Shown piece after piece: positions 59,401 through 64,000 of a stretch of 64,000 nt of DNA (its first letter is position 1; every line of letters begins with the position of its first letter). Source of the DNA: Symbiodinium natans (lineage: Eukaryota > Sar > Dinophyceae > Suessiales > Symbiodiniaceae); the NCBI GenBank assembly GCA_905221605.1, contig CAJNDS010000358.1, positions 498,501-562,500 on the forward strand, written 5' to 3'. The notes below the pieces were generated by a model. It was not told the DNA's origin. It saw only the letters and a program-made list of their open reading frames with translations, and searched no databases. The translations under genes were made by a program, and so were the position numbers.

Positions 59401-62400
59401 GGCAAGTACGATGAGCGGGTAGACTTCTGGAGTTTCGGTGTCATCTTGTATGCCATGCTGCCGGGGCCTGAGAATTTATGTATAGGGGTTCAAGGGTTAG
59501 GGTTTAGGGTTTGGGGGGTGGCGGAGTTTCGGGTTTCAGGTTTCTTTCATGGCATAAGGTTTGTTTATATCAGGACTGCGTGAAAAACCACTTTAGAGGT
59601 TTCGGGTTTAGGGTTGATTCGGGTTTCGGTCATGGCTTCCGGCTTTATAGACTGCTGTGCAGCCACCACCCTCCCCCCTTCCCCCCAAGCGCACAACACA
59701 GGGTCCAGTTGCTGGGCTTAGCTCGCTGTGCTTTGTGAGGATCTGGGGTCTTGGGATGCGGGGGCTTGTTTATTTGGGGCTCGGGGGTTGTGTCCAGGGT
59801 TAAGGGCTCAGGGTTTAAATTAGGCGCTCATATCCTTTCTTGGTAGCTGTTGAACCTGCGCTTATATCAGGATGTTTGTTCAACACGCGGCTTCCTAGAC
59901 TTCTTTCCTTGCTGATGCCTTCCCAAATCTACGACAATCGATAGGTAAGTGTCATATGAGGGAGGTTGCACGTAAGCCCTAAAGCACGAGCCCTAAACCC
60001 TAAACCCTAAACCCTAAACCCTAAACCCTAAACCCTAAACCCTAAACCCTAAACCCTAAACCCTAAACCCTAAACCCTAAACACCCAATTGCCGAGGTGC
60101 GGGCGTATGCCCTTTACCGTCAGCAGCCTAAGCCCTGATCTCCACAGGGACTCGCGCGTTTCGGGTTTAGGGTTTAGGGTTTATAGGTTTAGGGTTTAGG
60201 GTTTAGGGTTTAGGGTTTAGGGTTTAGGGCCCTAAACCCTAAGCCCTAGGGTCCAGGATTCAGGTTCGAGGGTTGGGTTCGGGATGTTAGAGTTCAGGAG
60301 ACGCTGAGACACCGTGTAGTAGGGAGTCGCATGTCGAGAGGGCTTCGCGGCAAGTGACAAGCTGGCCTAGACCCCGAACCCTAAACCCTAGACCCTAGAC
60401 CCTAAACCCTGAACCCTAAACTGCAGACCTTGAGACATTTGATCTTTTCCTTGATTGCCTTTTGGAGTGTCACAGGTAGCAGCACTTTTCTACAAGGTTT
60501 GAAAGGGCAAACCTGATAAGCTGGGTAATTAGCCCAGCGCTGCGGTTTGGGGGGGGGGGGGGGGTTAGGGGTTTAGGGGTTGTAGGTTCCCTGATAAAAA
60601 AAGCCATCCCCCCAAAACCCTAAACCCTAACCCTAAACCCTAAACCCTAAACCCTAAACCCTAAACCTGATTGCAAGATGGTCCCTGGGCTGCCAAGAAA
60701 GGGGAAAGCAGCGATTCTAGGGTTCATGATCGTTTAGGGCTTGTTGGGCACCTGTTGGTTAGCAGGGAATGAGGGAATTAGAGCCCTATATATAATATAC
60801 GTATATACCCTTTAAGGGAGTAGATCGGGTACCTCATTCTCCCAAACACTACTAGCCAACAGTAAGTTTTGGCCTCTTTCGGCTTGGCTGCTTTCAGGGC
60901 TTCTAGTGTTTAGGGCTTACAGGTTGGGACTTCTTCTCGGGTCTGGGGTTTGGGGTAACTGTATGCGGAGCTTTTACGGTAAACCGCAAACTCCAAACTC
61001 TAAACCCTAAACCCATTTGGGGTAGCCAAGTGCCTGTGGTCGGGTGTAGTGTTAGGAATGGCCCGAATTTCTCCACCTGTCATTCTAACGAATGCCCTTG
61101 TTCCTATTGGTCGTTGGTAGGCCTTATCGGGTTGAGAGACGGTTTATACGATTTATACGGTTTAGCGTATGGGCCGGTTTTGGAGTCCGAAAGGGATTGT
61201 AGTGTTCCGAGTTCGTTAGGCGAGTTAGGAGTTGGGTCTTTTTATGGCTTCGCAGCTTGCTGCCCACCTTGTAAGACTCCATGGTAAGAACCACAGAAGA
61301 CAAGGTCTAGGGGTTCTTAAGACAGGGTTTAGCGTTTAGGGTGCCCGGCCCTGCAGGAGGAAGTATCGCACGTCCGCCAGTGCGAGTCTTGGCATCGGGT
61401 GTCTGAACCTGGCAAGGACCTTGTCAGGGGCCTCCTTACTGTCGACCCTGATGAAAGGCCGGGAAATCAGGGCCCAAATCCCAAACCCTAAGCCTTAAAC
61501 CCTAAACCCTCGGCCCTAACCCCTAACCCCAAACGCTCTTCTACAACACCTGAACCCATCCTGGGGTCTACGACTTCGAAGCTTCAAGCCTCAAAACGAA
61601 GCCAGAATACCTACCATCCACACACCCTTAACATCCTCTGGGGAAGTATGGAGGCCTTAATCATGCAACTGTCATAGTAGAATTATTTCGGGACCATAAG
61701 GAAAGCCTACTAGTAATCTAGCCCTAAACCCTAAACCCTAAACCCTAAACCCTAAACCCTAAACCCTAAACCCTAAGCCCCTCTATCAAGCCCCCTGTGG
61801 CAGGTATGGATCACTGCAGTGCGGCGAGCACCCTTGGCTGCGCGAGGCCCCGGTCCTAAGATGCCAGAGGTTTGGGCTTAGGGTTTAGGGTTTAGGGTTT
61901 AGGGTTTAGGGTTTAGGGTTTAGGGTTTAGGGTTTAGGGTTTAGGGTTTAGGTTTAAGGGTTTAGGGCTGAGTACGCGGGTCTCTAAACCTTACTTAGCC
62001 AATAGCTGAACTTTAAACTTTTTGGGTTTCCTGATTTAGTGGGAACATTAAAGTTTAACCTTTTTTCCCCCTTGGCCATTGGAGAAGTAAGAAATTCATA
62101 TAGCCTCAGAGAAGAGGTGATATCCGAGCAGTTTTGATTCCCTAAACCCTAAACCCGAAACCCTAAAGCCTAAACCCTAAACCCTAAACCAGAAAAAAAA
62201 CCCTAAACCCTAAACCCTAAACTTAGGTCATGCAATCACCTCGTTGGTTCCTAGGTGTGGCCCATAAAAAAGGCGCCGTAGGCACGGCACACAGCCTATC
62301 ACCTAACTTGCCCGCAGCCCTAAACCCTAAACCCTAAACCCTAAACCCTAAACCCTACTTTACCCTAACCCCGAAATCTAAGCATGATTCAACACCCTAA

Positions 62401-63640
62401 GGAAGGATTTTACCAAAGACTCTTAATGTACTTTGAGGCTACGCCCAAGGGGTAGGTTGAATCTTGCTTAGATCAACCCATGGCTTATTCCAAAAGACCA
62501 GAAACCCCAACCCTATAAGGTTAGGCTCTACCCCTAAACCCTAGACCCTAACCCTAAACCCTAACCCCTAAACCCTAAACCCTAACCCCTAAACCCTAAA
62601 CCCTAACTCCAAAACCCCGAGACCCTGGAGCCTCCAGGGACTCATATCTTGGCTCTCTGAGGTTGCTCCCTTGGGTTTAGGGTTTAGGGTTTAGGGTTTA
62701 GGGTTTATGGTTTAGGGTTTAGGGTTTAGAGACCATTTCAGGGGATGCAAGGGACATACTTGGAGTATGGTTTGGGGTTTAGGGTTAGGGTTGGGGAAGC
62801 CTTTTGGGCACAACCCTGTGGGTACTCAGAGAGCCCAATACCCTTCATGAATTCACATGCCATAGAAAATATGGGGATCCTTAATTTAAGTTAAGGCATA
62901 TTCCTGAACTGAGGGGTATTGGGCTCTTTGGGTACGAACCCTAAACCCTAAACCCTAAACCCTAAACCGCTCTGAAGATCTTGGCCGACATCACCGCGAA
63001 GTCACTCGCAATGCCCCTGAGCGTCCCGCCGGCGCCCACGACCAACGCCGCCACGAAGAGCGACAGAGGCCGGCTCCTGGGAGAGGTTTAGGGTTAAGGT
63101 TTATAGGGTTTAGGGTTTAGGGTTTAGGGTTTAGGGTTTGAGTTTAGGGTTTAGATTTAAATAGGGACAGAGTAGGCCGGGTCCTGGGAGGTTTAGGGTT
63201 CGGAGGCCAGTTCAGGGTTGGGGGTATAGGGTTGTAGGGTTTTAGGGTTTAGGATTTAGGTTTAGGGTTTAGGGGTAGTTCAGGGTTTCGCGACCTCGGA
63301 GGGGATGGTCCAGCTTGTAGTCAGGGTCCGAAGCCAAAAGCCAAACTCTAAACCTAAGCAAGTCCTGGGACCCTTGGAGCCGGCGGGGGCCGGGGAGGAG
63401 GGGGGGAGGGGTTGCTGTGGACTGTTAGGCTTGTTCCGTACTTTGGGGACCCTGTGTCCCTAAACCCGAAATCCTGACCCTAATCCTGAACCCTAAACCC
63501 TAAACCCTAAACCTTAAACCCTACTTTTCTGGGGCTCCACGGAGTCCTTGTCTGTCCAGGTGTGGTGGACACCATCGTCGGCAGGACTGCGGAAGGCAAG
63601 GCGTCAATCATTGCAGAGTGTGGAGTGGGTTTGGTAGTTT
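41403..63640 (+). CDS. CAMK-type Ser/Thr protein kinase in >=17 micro-exons (locus-level entry)
   Basis: The ordered, phase-compatible exons encode a nearly full kinase domain that transfers ATP phosphate to Ser/Thr: glycine loop (AGGQGTVY), catalytic Lys (YAVKVIS), alphaC Glu (LRREIRVM), HHPFI, hinge (LIVMDLAAGGNLFD), alphaE (YVAGQLLEGIGYMHH), HRDLKLEN loop, NVKIA-DFGLSK, GTPDYVAPE, RVDFWSFGVILYAML, GLLTVDPDER and EHPWL. LEN and DFGLSK, plus an insert before DFG, resemble CAMK/Chk2-like kinases. All catalytic residues are present, so it should be active. Introns of 0.3-7.2 kb are filled with telomere-like repeats. Most donors are GC or GA. The part between subdomains IX and X (59.47-61.35 kb) and both protein ends were not found. 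I infer the splicing from phase and motif continuity; no transcript was seen. Confidence 0.85.
42056..42103 (+). CDS. Kinase exon 2, glycine loop
   Basis: Acceptor GAGCTTCAG. Reads KLDAGGQGTVYASAA, subdomain I. Donor GTCTCG in phase 2 continues to ECKRLSTQ. Confidence 0.75.
   Translation, partial: EARCRWAGHRLCVRG
42161..42243 (+). repeat. 41-bp tandem duplication containing TTTAGGG
   Basis: GGGTTGCTCAAAAGGGTTTA and the following TTTAGGG units occur twice, exactly 41 bp apart. Confidence 0.92.
42245..42375. mobile_element. MITE family P6 interrupted by CCCTAAA
   Basis: AGCCGGAGTAGGCCCTTGTT to TTCCTGGCGACTTCTGGGTC matches P6; a short CCCTAAA tract (42320-42341) interrupts it. Confidence 0.6.
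43103..43142 (+). CDS. Kinase exon 3, catalytic Lys
   Basis: 40 nt, acceptor GCACCCCACAG. Reads CKRLSTQHDYAVK; the AVK Lys binds ATP phosphates (subdomain II). GC donor (GCCGGAAC). Confidence 0.78.
43611..43676 (+). CDS. Kinase exon 4, alphaC helix
   Basis: 66 nt, phase 0, acceptor GCGCCAGCAG. Reads VISTSALDRTERALAALRRE, then IR; the Glu in RREI pairs with the catalytic Lys. GT donor (GTCCCTT). Confidence 0.75.
43723..43826. mobile_element. MITE family P3, copy 4
   Basis: AAGGGTCCATGCATGTGCCT, AATACTTGGGCCTTAAAGTA and TTAGGTACTTGGACCC match the other P3 copies. Confidence 0.85.
44222..44251 (+). CDS. Kinase exon 5, subdomain IV
   Basis: 30 nt, acceptor GGTCACAAG, phase 0. Reads VMRELHHPFI; with the previous exon gives RREIR-VMRELHHPFI. 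GC donor (GCCGCTT). Confidence 0.75.
44483..44513 (+). repeat. (AAAGC)n pentanucleotide repeat
   Basis: About six exact units. Confidence 0.9.
44685..44714 (+). CDS. Kinase exon 6, subdomain IV-V link
   Basis: 30 nt, acceptor CGGACTGAG, phase 0. Reads VNLHEAFWIE; joins HHPFI-VNLHEAFWIE-DKCLIVMD exactly as the family requires. GA donor (GACCATGG). Confidence 0.72.
45123..45178 (+). CDS. Kinase exon 7, hinge
   Basis: Acceptor TCTGGAAAG. Reads DKCLIVMDLAAGGNLFDK; VMD is the hinge and GGNLFD the alphaD start. The end is set by a GC donor (GCGGGCC) in phase with the next exon, though neighbouring sites are possible. Confidence 0.8.
45275..45383 (+). repeat. (TTTAGGG)n, about 15 units
   Basis: Perfect tract near the start of the 7.2-kb intron. 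Confidence 0.97.
45633..45744. mobile_element. MITE family P4, copy 3, at left edge of the second island
   Basis: CTTTGGGATGTTGCCCC and AACATCCCAAAG outer arms; CTAACAGTCCTTA inner arm pairs with TAAGGACTGTTAG. Confidence 0.88.
46263..46294. repeat. 32-nt perfect palindrome
   Basis: GACCCCGAATGCCCTT is followed at once by its exact reverse complement. Confidence 0.95.
47318..47478 (+). repeat. (CCCCAG)n hexanucleotide-like array
   Basis: CCCCAGCCCCAGCC-type units with small variations. Pro/Gln/Ala-rich frames are artefacts. Confidence 0.9.
47495..47720 (+). repeat. AT-rich repeats with GA(G)ATATCCAAAGATTC
   Basis: The motif ATATCCAAAGATTC (third copy GTATCCAAAGATTC) occurs three times (about 47504, 47557 and 47686), each followed by TTGAATC-like sequence that makes a short inverted repeat with GATTC. 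Confidence 0.8.
47810..47885 (+). repeat. AAAACGTTTCGCTC tandem repeats
   Basis: Four to five units of 15-21 bp (AAAACGTTTCGCTC, CAGAACGTTTCGCTC). Confidence 0.88.
48204..49205 (+). CDS. Compact small-exon gene nested in the kinase intron
   Basis: A run of acidic segments, each after a T-rich AG acceptor, without telomere repeats between them: VVIDVFDVEEFAAPYLH (48204), EEEEEHADEADSRVFRVQ (48300-48353, donor GTGAAG), EPEPVLENDV (48413), a segment with EERQGIG (about 48480-48533), EHVAEEELGQNPRKRSRP (about 48640) and EGERHKPSALRRLHL (48802-48846). The last exon, 48993-49205, follows ACGTTGCAG and ends with TGA. It contains QLAEWRKVSAEAKARAKAKA, then a Lys/Arg- to Asp/Glu-rich tail. The acidic N part, KRSR-like basic patches and acidic tail suggest a nuclear protein, but I recognise no family. 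Same strand as the host kinase. Exon joins are tentative. Confidence 0.5.
48993..49205 (+). CDS. Nested gene, terminal exon
   Basis: 71 codons from the acceptor to a TGA stop. Repeated AKA units form a basic helix; after RRPNQRVWDTVAHLGHLRRL comes the acidic tail REDEEDEDDHQDPD. The intron before it starts GTGAGTACC (48931) in one reading. Confidence 0.5.
   Translation: MRNSQLAEWRKVSAEAKARAKAKAKFFFRRPNQRVWDTVAHLGHLRRLPRREDEEDEDDHQDPDARGSGD
49250..49292. repeat. (TA)n microsatellite
   Basis: Two TA runs just after the nested gene. Confidence 0.95.
49880..49998. mobile_element. Palindromic element with GGGAGTACACAGTTC ends
   Basis: GGGAGTACACAGTTC (49912-49926) pairs perfectly with GAACTGTGTACTCCC (49977-49991). 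The flanking CGTCTCG/CGAGACG (about 49878 and 49995) extend the pairing. The inside holds TAGCT...AGCTA. Confidence 0.8.
50003..50059. repeat. Hairpin with 14-bp perfect stem
   Basis: GCAGGGGGTTCCTC pairs with GAGGAACCCCCTGC around a 29-nt loop, directly next to the previous palindrome. Confidence 0.88.
50222..50356. repeat. Inverted repeat, CCCCCTTGCTCAC ends, TA core
   Basis: CCCCCTTGCTCAC (from about 50223) pairs with GTGAGCAAGGGGG (50343-50355). A (TA)n run at 50270-50292 lies inside. Confidence 0.8.
50400..50875. other. Unique sequence, nothing recognised
   Basis: AT/GC-balanced sequence without repeats and with no open frame of note. Confidence 0.4.
50879..51060. repeat. Head-to-head CCCTAAA/TTTAGGG palindrome, four tandem copies
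   Basis: The unit CCTAAACCCTAAACTCTAGG followed by GTTTAGGG is itself an inverted telomere-repeat pair. It recurs at about 50880, 50931, 50982 and 51032 (period about 51 bp). Confidence 0.9.
52038..52115. mobile_element. MITE family P4, copy 4 (diverged)
   Basis: CTTCTACCAACAGTCCTTAG, GATTATAATAGGGG and CGCTTAGTAGAAGG match the P4 pattern. Confidence 0.65.
52143..52168. repeat. Poly-C run
   Basis: About 25 consecutive C. Confidence 0.97.
52245..52358 (-). repeat. Alternating CCCTAAA / CCCCAAA tract
   Basis: About 16 units; the tract ends just before the kinase exon acceptor. Confidence 0.95.
52367..52408 (+). CDS. Kinase exon 8, alphaE start
   Basis: 42 nt, acceptor GAAGCCAG. After one base it reads GGAEYTSRYVAGQ plus two bases. 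The Ala-x-Gln-Leu pattern is that of alphaE. GA donor (GATCCCC) in phase 2 completes Leu with the next exon. Confidence 0.68.
53760..53780 (+). CDS. Kinase exon 9, 21-nt micro-exon
   Basis: Between GTGTAGCCAAG and a GC donor (GCAGGCG) lie 21 bases coding LEGIGY in full, with split codons at both ends. The joined reading is QLLEGIGYMHHVLHRDLK, which matches alphaE running into the catalytic loop. This phase fit on both sides is the main evidence. Confidence 0.72.
53810..54120 (+). repeat. (TTTAGGG)n tracts around short unique patches
   Basis: About 13 perfect units (53810-53890), then degenerate units, then two tracts of 4-8 units each following GGTTGCGGG. Confidence 0.93.
54945..55000 (+). 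CDS. Kinase exon 10, HRD catalytic loop
   Basis: 56 nt, acceptor ATAGCCAAG. Reads HHVLHRDLKLENILLISS, with catalytic Asp (HRD), Lys (DLK) and Asn (LEN). GC donor (GCGCCCC) leaves one base, which completes Ser with the next exon. Confidence 0.88.
55023..55123. mobile_element. MITE family E, copy 2
   Basis: ATCAGTGTTAGGGATCCG to AACAGGGATTAAGTG; very close to copies at 35.64 and 58.59 kb. It lies immediately after the HRD exon. Confidence 0.88.
55175..55271 (+). repeat. (TTTAGGG)n then (TTTTAGGG)n
   Basis: About eight heptamers are followed by five or six 8-mers. Confidence 0.95.
55540..55820. mobile_element. Two MITE-like elements (families F and G)
   Basis: 55560-55660 shares AAGTAAGGAATATGCCC and GTATACTAAGGATCATTA with 44.94-45.04 kb. 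55730-55815 matches family G (TATGGGCCCATGG). Confidence 0.6.
56318..56364 (+). CDS. Kinase exon 11, strand before DFG
   Basis: 47 nt, acceptor GACTTGCCAG. Reads YSETQKCDLHNVKIA, with VKIA before DFG. GA donor (GAGCCTGG) is required to reach DFG. Confidence 0.8.
56640..56880. mobile_element. MITE family P6 interrupted by CCCTAAA, next to another CCCTAAA tract
   Basis: GGAACCAGGGCCCTTATTCC and AAGCCCCTTAAAACCACAAG to GGCCACTCTTGGGTCTGG match P6. About 60 bp of CCCTAAA (56774-56828) split it. A ten-unit CCCTAAA tract precedes it (56627-56697). Confidence 0.7.
56918..56950 (+). CDS. Kinase exon 12, DFG motif
   Basis: 33 nt, acceptor GCGTCCAAG. Reads DFGLSKFDHVR; the DFG Asp binds Mg. GC donor (GCAACTC) keeps phase. 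Confidence 0.82.
57390..57530 (-). repeat. (CCCTAAA)n, about 19 units
   Basis: Nearly perfect tract that ends about 17 bases before the next exon acceptor. Confidence 0.97.
57548..57586 (+). CDS. Kinase exon 13, activation loop
   Basis: Acceptor GGCGGCCAAG. Reads GSSKHLLERTMTA; the Thr residues of TMT lie where activation-loop phosphorylation sites usually are. GC donors are available three bases apart. Confidence 0.6.
57635..57870 (+). repeat. TTTAGGG array with GGGCCTTTAGGG variant
   Basis: Eight perfect heptamers, then about twelve copies of the longer GGCCTTTAGGG unit, in part alternating with TTTAGGG. Confidence 0.93.
58242..58271 (+). CDS. Kinase exon 14, GTPDYVAPE
   Basis: 30 nt, acceptor CCTGCCGAG, phase 0. 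Reads VGTPDYVAPE (P+1 loop and APE motif). Canonical GTGGCC donor; joins VAPE-VLDGKYDERVD. Confidence 0.88.
58586..58686. mobile_element. MITE family E, copy 3
   Basis: CTAAATCAGTGTCAGGGATC to GGGGAACAGGGATTC, same layout as the copies at 35.64 and 55.02 kb. Confidence 0.88.
59010..59148 (+). repeat. (TTTAGGG)n, about 19 units
   Basis: Long nearly perfect tract inside the intron between the APE exon and the next. Confidence 0.97.
59305..59382 (-). repeat. (CCCTAAA)n, about 11 units
   Basis: Perfect tract ending nine bases before the next kinase exon; it supplies the C/T-rich sequence before the acceptor. Confidence 0.97.
59392..59465 (+). CDS. Kinase exon 15, subdomains VIII-IX
   Basis: Acceptor CCCCCCTGAG. 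Reads VLDGKYDERVDFWSFGVILY, then AMLPG. The DFWSFGV Asp and Trp are the conserved alphaF residues. A GC donor (GCCTGAG) is likely. Confidence 0.85.
59470..61350. other. Kinase intron(s) with an unlocated exon
   Basis: About 20-25 residues (PPF to before alphaH) are missing between the flanking kinase exons and should lie here. Weak candidates are the open stretches after CTGTGCAG (59660) and before GTAAGT (59944). The rest is TTTAGGG/CCCTAAA tracts (59997-60083, 60167-60229), MITE remnants and a G run (60549-60563). A minor open frame at 61030-61287 has no known motif. Confidence 0.5.
61357..61457 (+). CDS. Kinase exon 16, subdomains X-XI
   Basis: 101 nt, acceptor GGCCCTGCAG. Reads EEVSHVRQCESWHRVSEPGK, then DLVRGLLTVDPDE: the W..VSE..KDL...LL..DP..R pattern of CAMK kinases, with the conserved subdomain XI Arg completed at the junction. 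GC donor (GCCGGG). Confidence 0.85.
61804..61846 (+). CDS. Kinase exon 17, subdomain XI end
   Basis: Acceptor CCTGTGGCAG. Its first base completes the Arg codon of DPDER; it then reads YGSLQCGEHPWLRE. HPWL closes the kinase domain. GC donor (GCCCCG), or GT six bases later. Confidence 0.82.
61866..61960 (+). repeat. (TTTAGGG)n, about 13 units
   Basis: Nearly perfect tract close to the start of the intron after the HPWL exon. Confidence 0.96.
62560..62610 (-). repeat. CCCTAAA/CCCCTAA mixed tract
   Basis: Short units CCCTAACC and CCCTAAA alternate. Confidence 0.9.
62821..62934. mobile_element. MITE family P2, diverged copy
   Basis: AGAGAGCCCAATACCC on the left and GGGTATTGGGCTCTTTGGGT on the right; the centre is less well paired than the 15.59-kb copy. 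Confidence 0.75.
62978..63085 (+). CDS. Kinase exon 18, C-terminal extension
   Basis: Acceptor CCGCTCTGAAG, phase 0. Reads ILADITAKSLAMPLSVPPAP, then TTNAATKSDRGRLLGE. A Pro/Ala/Ser-rich linker after the kinase domain. Donor GTTTAGGG, which is the first repeat unit of the intron (a GA donor is an alternative). Confidence 0.6.
63560..63640 (+). CDS. Kinase exon 19 candidate
   Basis: Acceptor TGTCTGTCCAG. In one frame VVDTIVGRTAEGKASIIAE, which fits if the previous exon ends at a GA donor. The frame is uncertain; the gene may run past the window. Confidence 0.4.
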
Positions 63641-63654
63641 GAGTTTGGGACATA

Positions 63655-64000
63655 TATACATATATACATATATATATATACATCTATATATATATATATA
63701 TATATATATTTATTTTTTTTGAACCCTAAGCCCTAAACCCTAAACCCTAAACCCCAAACCCTAAACCCTAAACCCTAAATGTATTTATTTTTATTCATTA
63801 TTTTTTGTTTTGTGGCTTATGTGTCGATTATTTTTTTGTTATATATATATAGAGAGAGAGAGAGAGCGAGAGAATCACACACGCACATGTATCTGTATAT
63901 ACACACTTATTTAGACGATTGTTTTCTGAATATATGTGTATATATATATACACATGTATACACGTATTGAATATAAGCATATATGTATATAATATAATAT
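63655..64000. repeat. (TA)n, (GA)n and AT-rich microsatellites with CCCTAAA between
   Basis: TA-rich repeats at 63655-63716 and 63900-64000, a CCCTAAA tract at 63723-63778 and a short AGAGAG run at 63851-63866. No gene. Confidence 0.93.

Larger units (their letters stand above)
1..64000. repeat. Dispersed telomere-like TTTAGGG/CCCTAAA tracts, both orientations
   Basis: Runs of the plant/alga-type telomere heptamer recur throughout the window, from 2 to about 20 units, with frequent one-base variants (TTCAGGG, TTGAGGG, TTTGGGG, TCTAGGG). Both orientations alternate. Long, nearly perfect tracts include 600-677, 3967-4053, 4876-5050, 13521-13586, 16680-16768, 23717-23812, 38585-38710, 45275-45383, 53810-53890, 57390-57530, 59010-59148, 59305-59382 and 61866-61960. 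They fill the spaces between recognisable exons, so they are internal, mostly intronic repeats and not a chromosome end. The longest stretches nearly free of them are about 13.6-15.4 kb and 45.7-50.9 kb. Confidence 0.97.

Noticed and set aside
1-64000. A chromosome end or telomere proper
   Set aside because: Tracts occur in both orientations and between exons throughout the window, with no terminal one-way array.

Overview
The window looks like nuclear DNA of a eukaryotic alga, most likely a dinoflagellate. A chromerid or another alveolate is a weaker alternative. The evidence is: (1) Arabidopsis-type telomere repeats (TTTAGGG/CCCTAAA) in both orientations about every few hundred bases across all 64 kb; (2) very short exons that rebuild conserved domains only if many introns start with GC or GA instead of GT, with AG (often AG|G) acceptors, a known dinoflagellate habit; (3) an exon-split type I acyl carrier domain (GLDSL) and a CAMK-type kinase, both common in dinoflagellates; (4) all recognised exons lying on the + strand. 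No prokaryotic-style operons, rRNA, tRNA or CRISPR arrays were seen.

Layout. 0.7-21.3 kb: scattered exons of a tetratricopeptide-repeat (TPR) protein, in introns full of TTTAGGG tracts. 13.6-15.4 kb: a repeat-free island inside the TPR region with normal-looking exons of a protein carrying a ubiquitin-like segment. 25.6-34.6 kb: exons of an acyl-carrier-protein domain plus unassigned exon candidates. 41.4-63.6 kb: a Ser/Thr protein kinase in at least 17 exons of about 21-100 nt, covering the glycine loop, catalytic Lys, alphaC Glu, hinge, HRD loop, DFG, APE and the C-lobe; one segment between subdomains IX and X was not located. 45.7-50.9 kb: a second nearly repeat-free stretch inside one 7.2-kb kinase intron, holding a compact small-exon gene (48.2-49.2 kb) and several palindromes.

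The rest is repeat: telomere-like tracts and their variants (TTTTAGGGG, TTTAGGGG, GGGTTTATAG, TTTCTAGGG), at least seven families of short palindromic MITE-like elements, a CTCCGTTACAG-type array (20.15-20.74 kb), homopolymer G/C runs and dinucleotide microsatellites. The most striking patterns are three. Most introns start with TTTAGGG and end with CCCTAAA, so their ends are complementary. Telomere-like tracts repeatedly interrupt recognisable MITE copies. One tract is flanked by an exact 29-bp duplication of the target, as expected from double-strand-break repair. The exon calls rest on reading frame, splice phase and motif continuity only; no alignment or transcript data were available.
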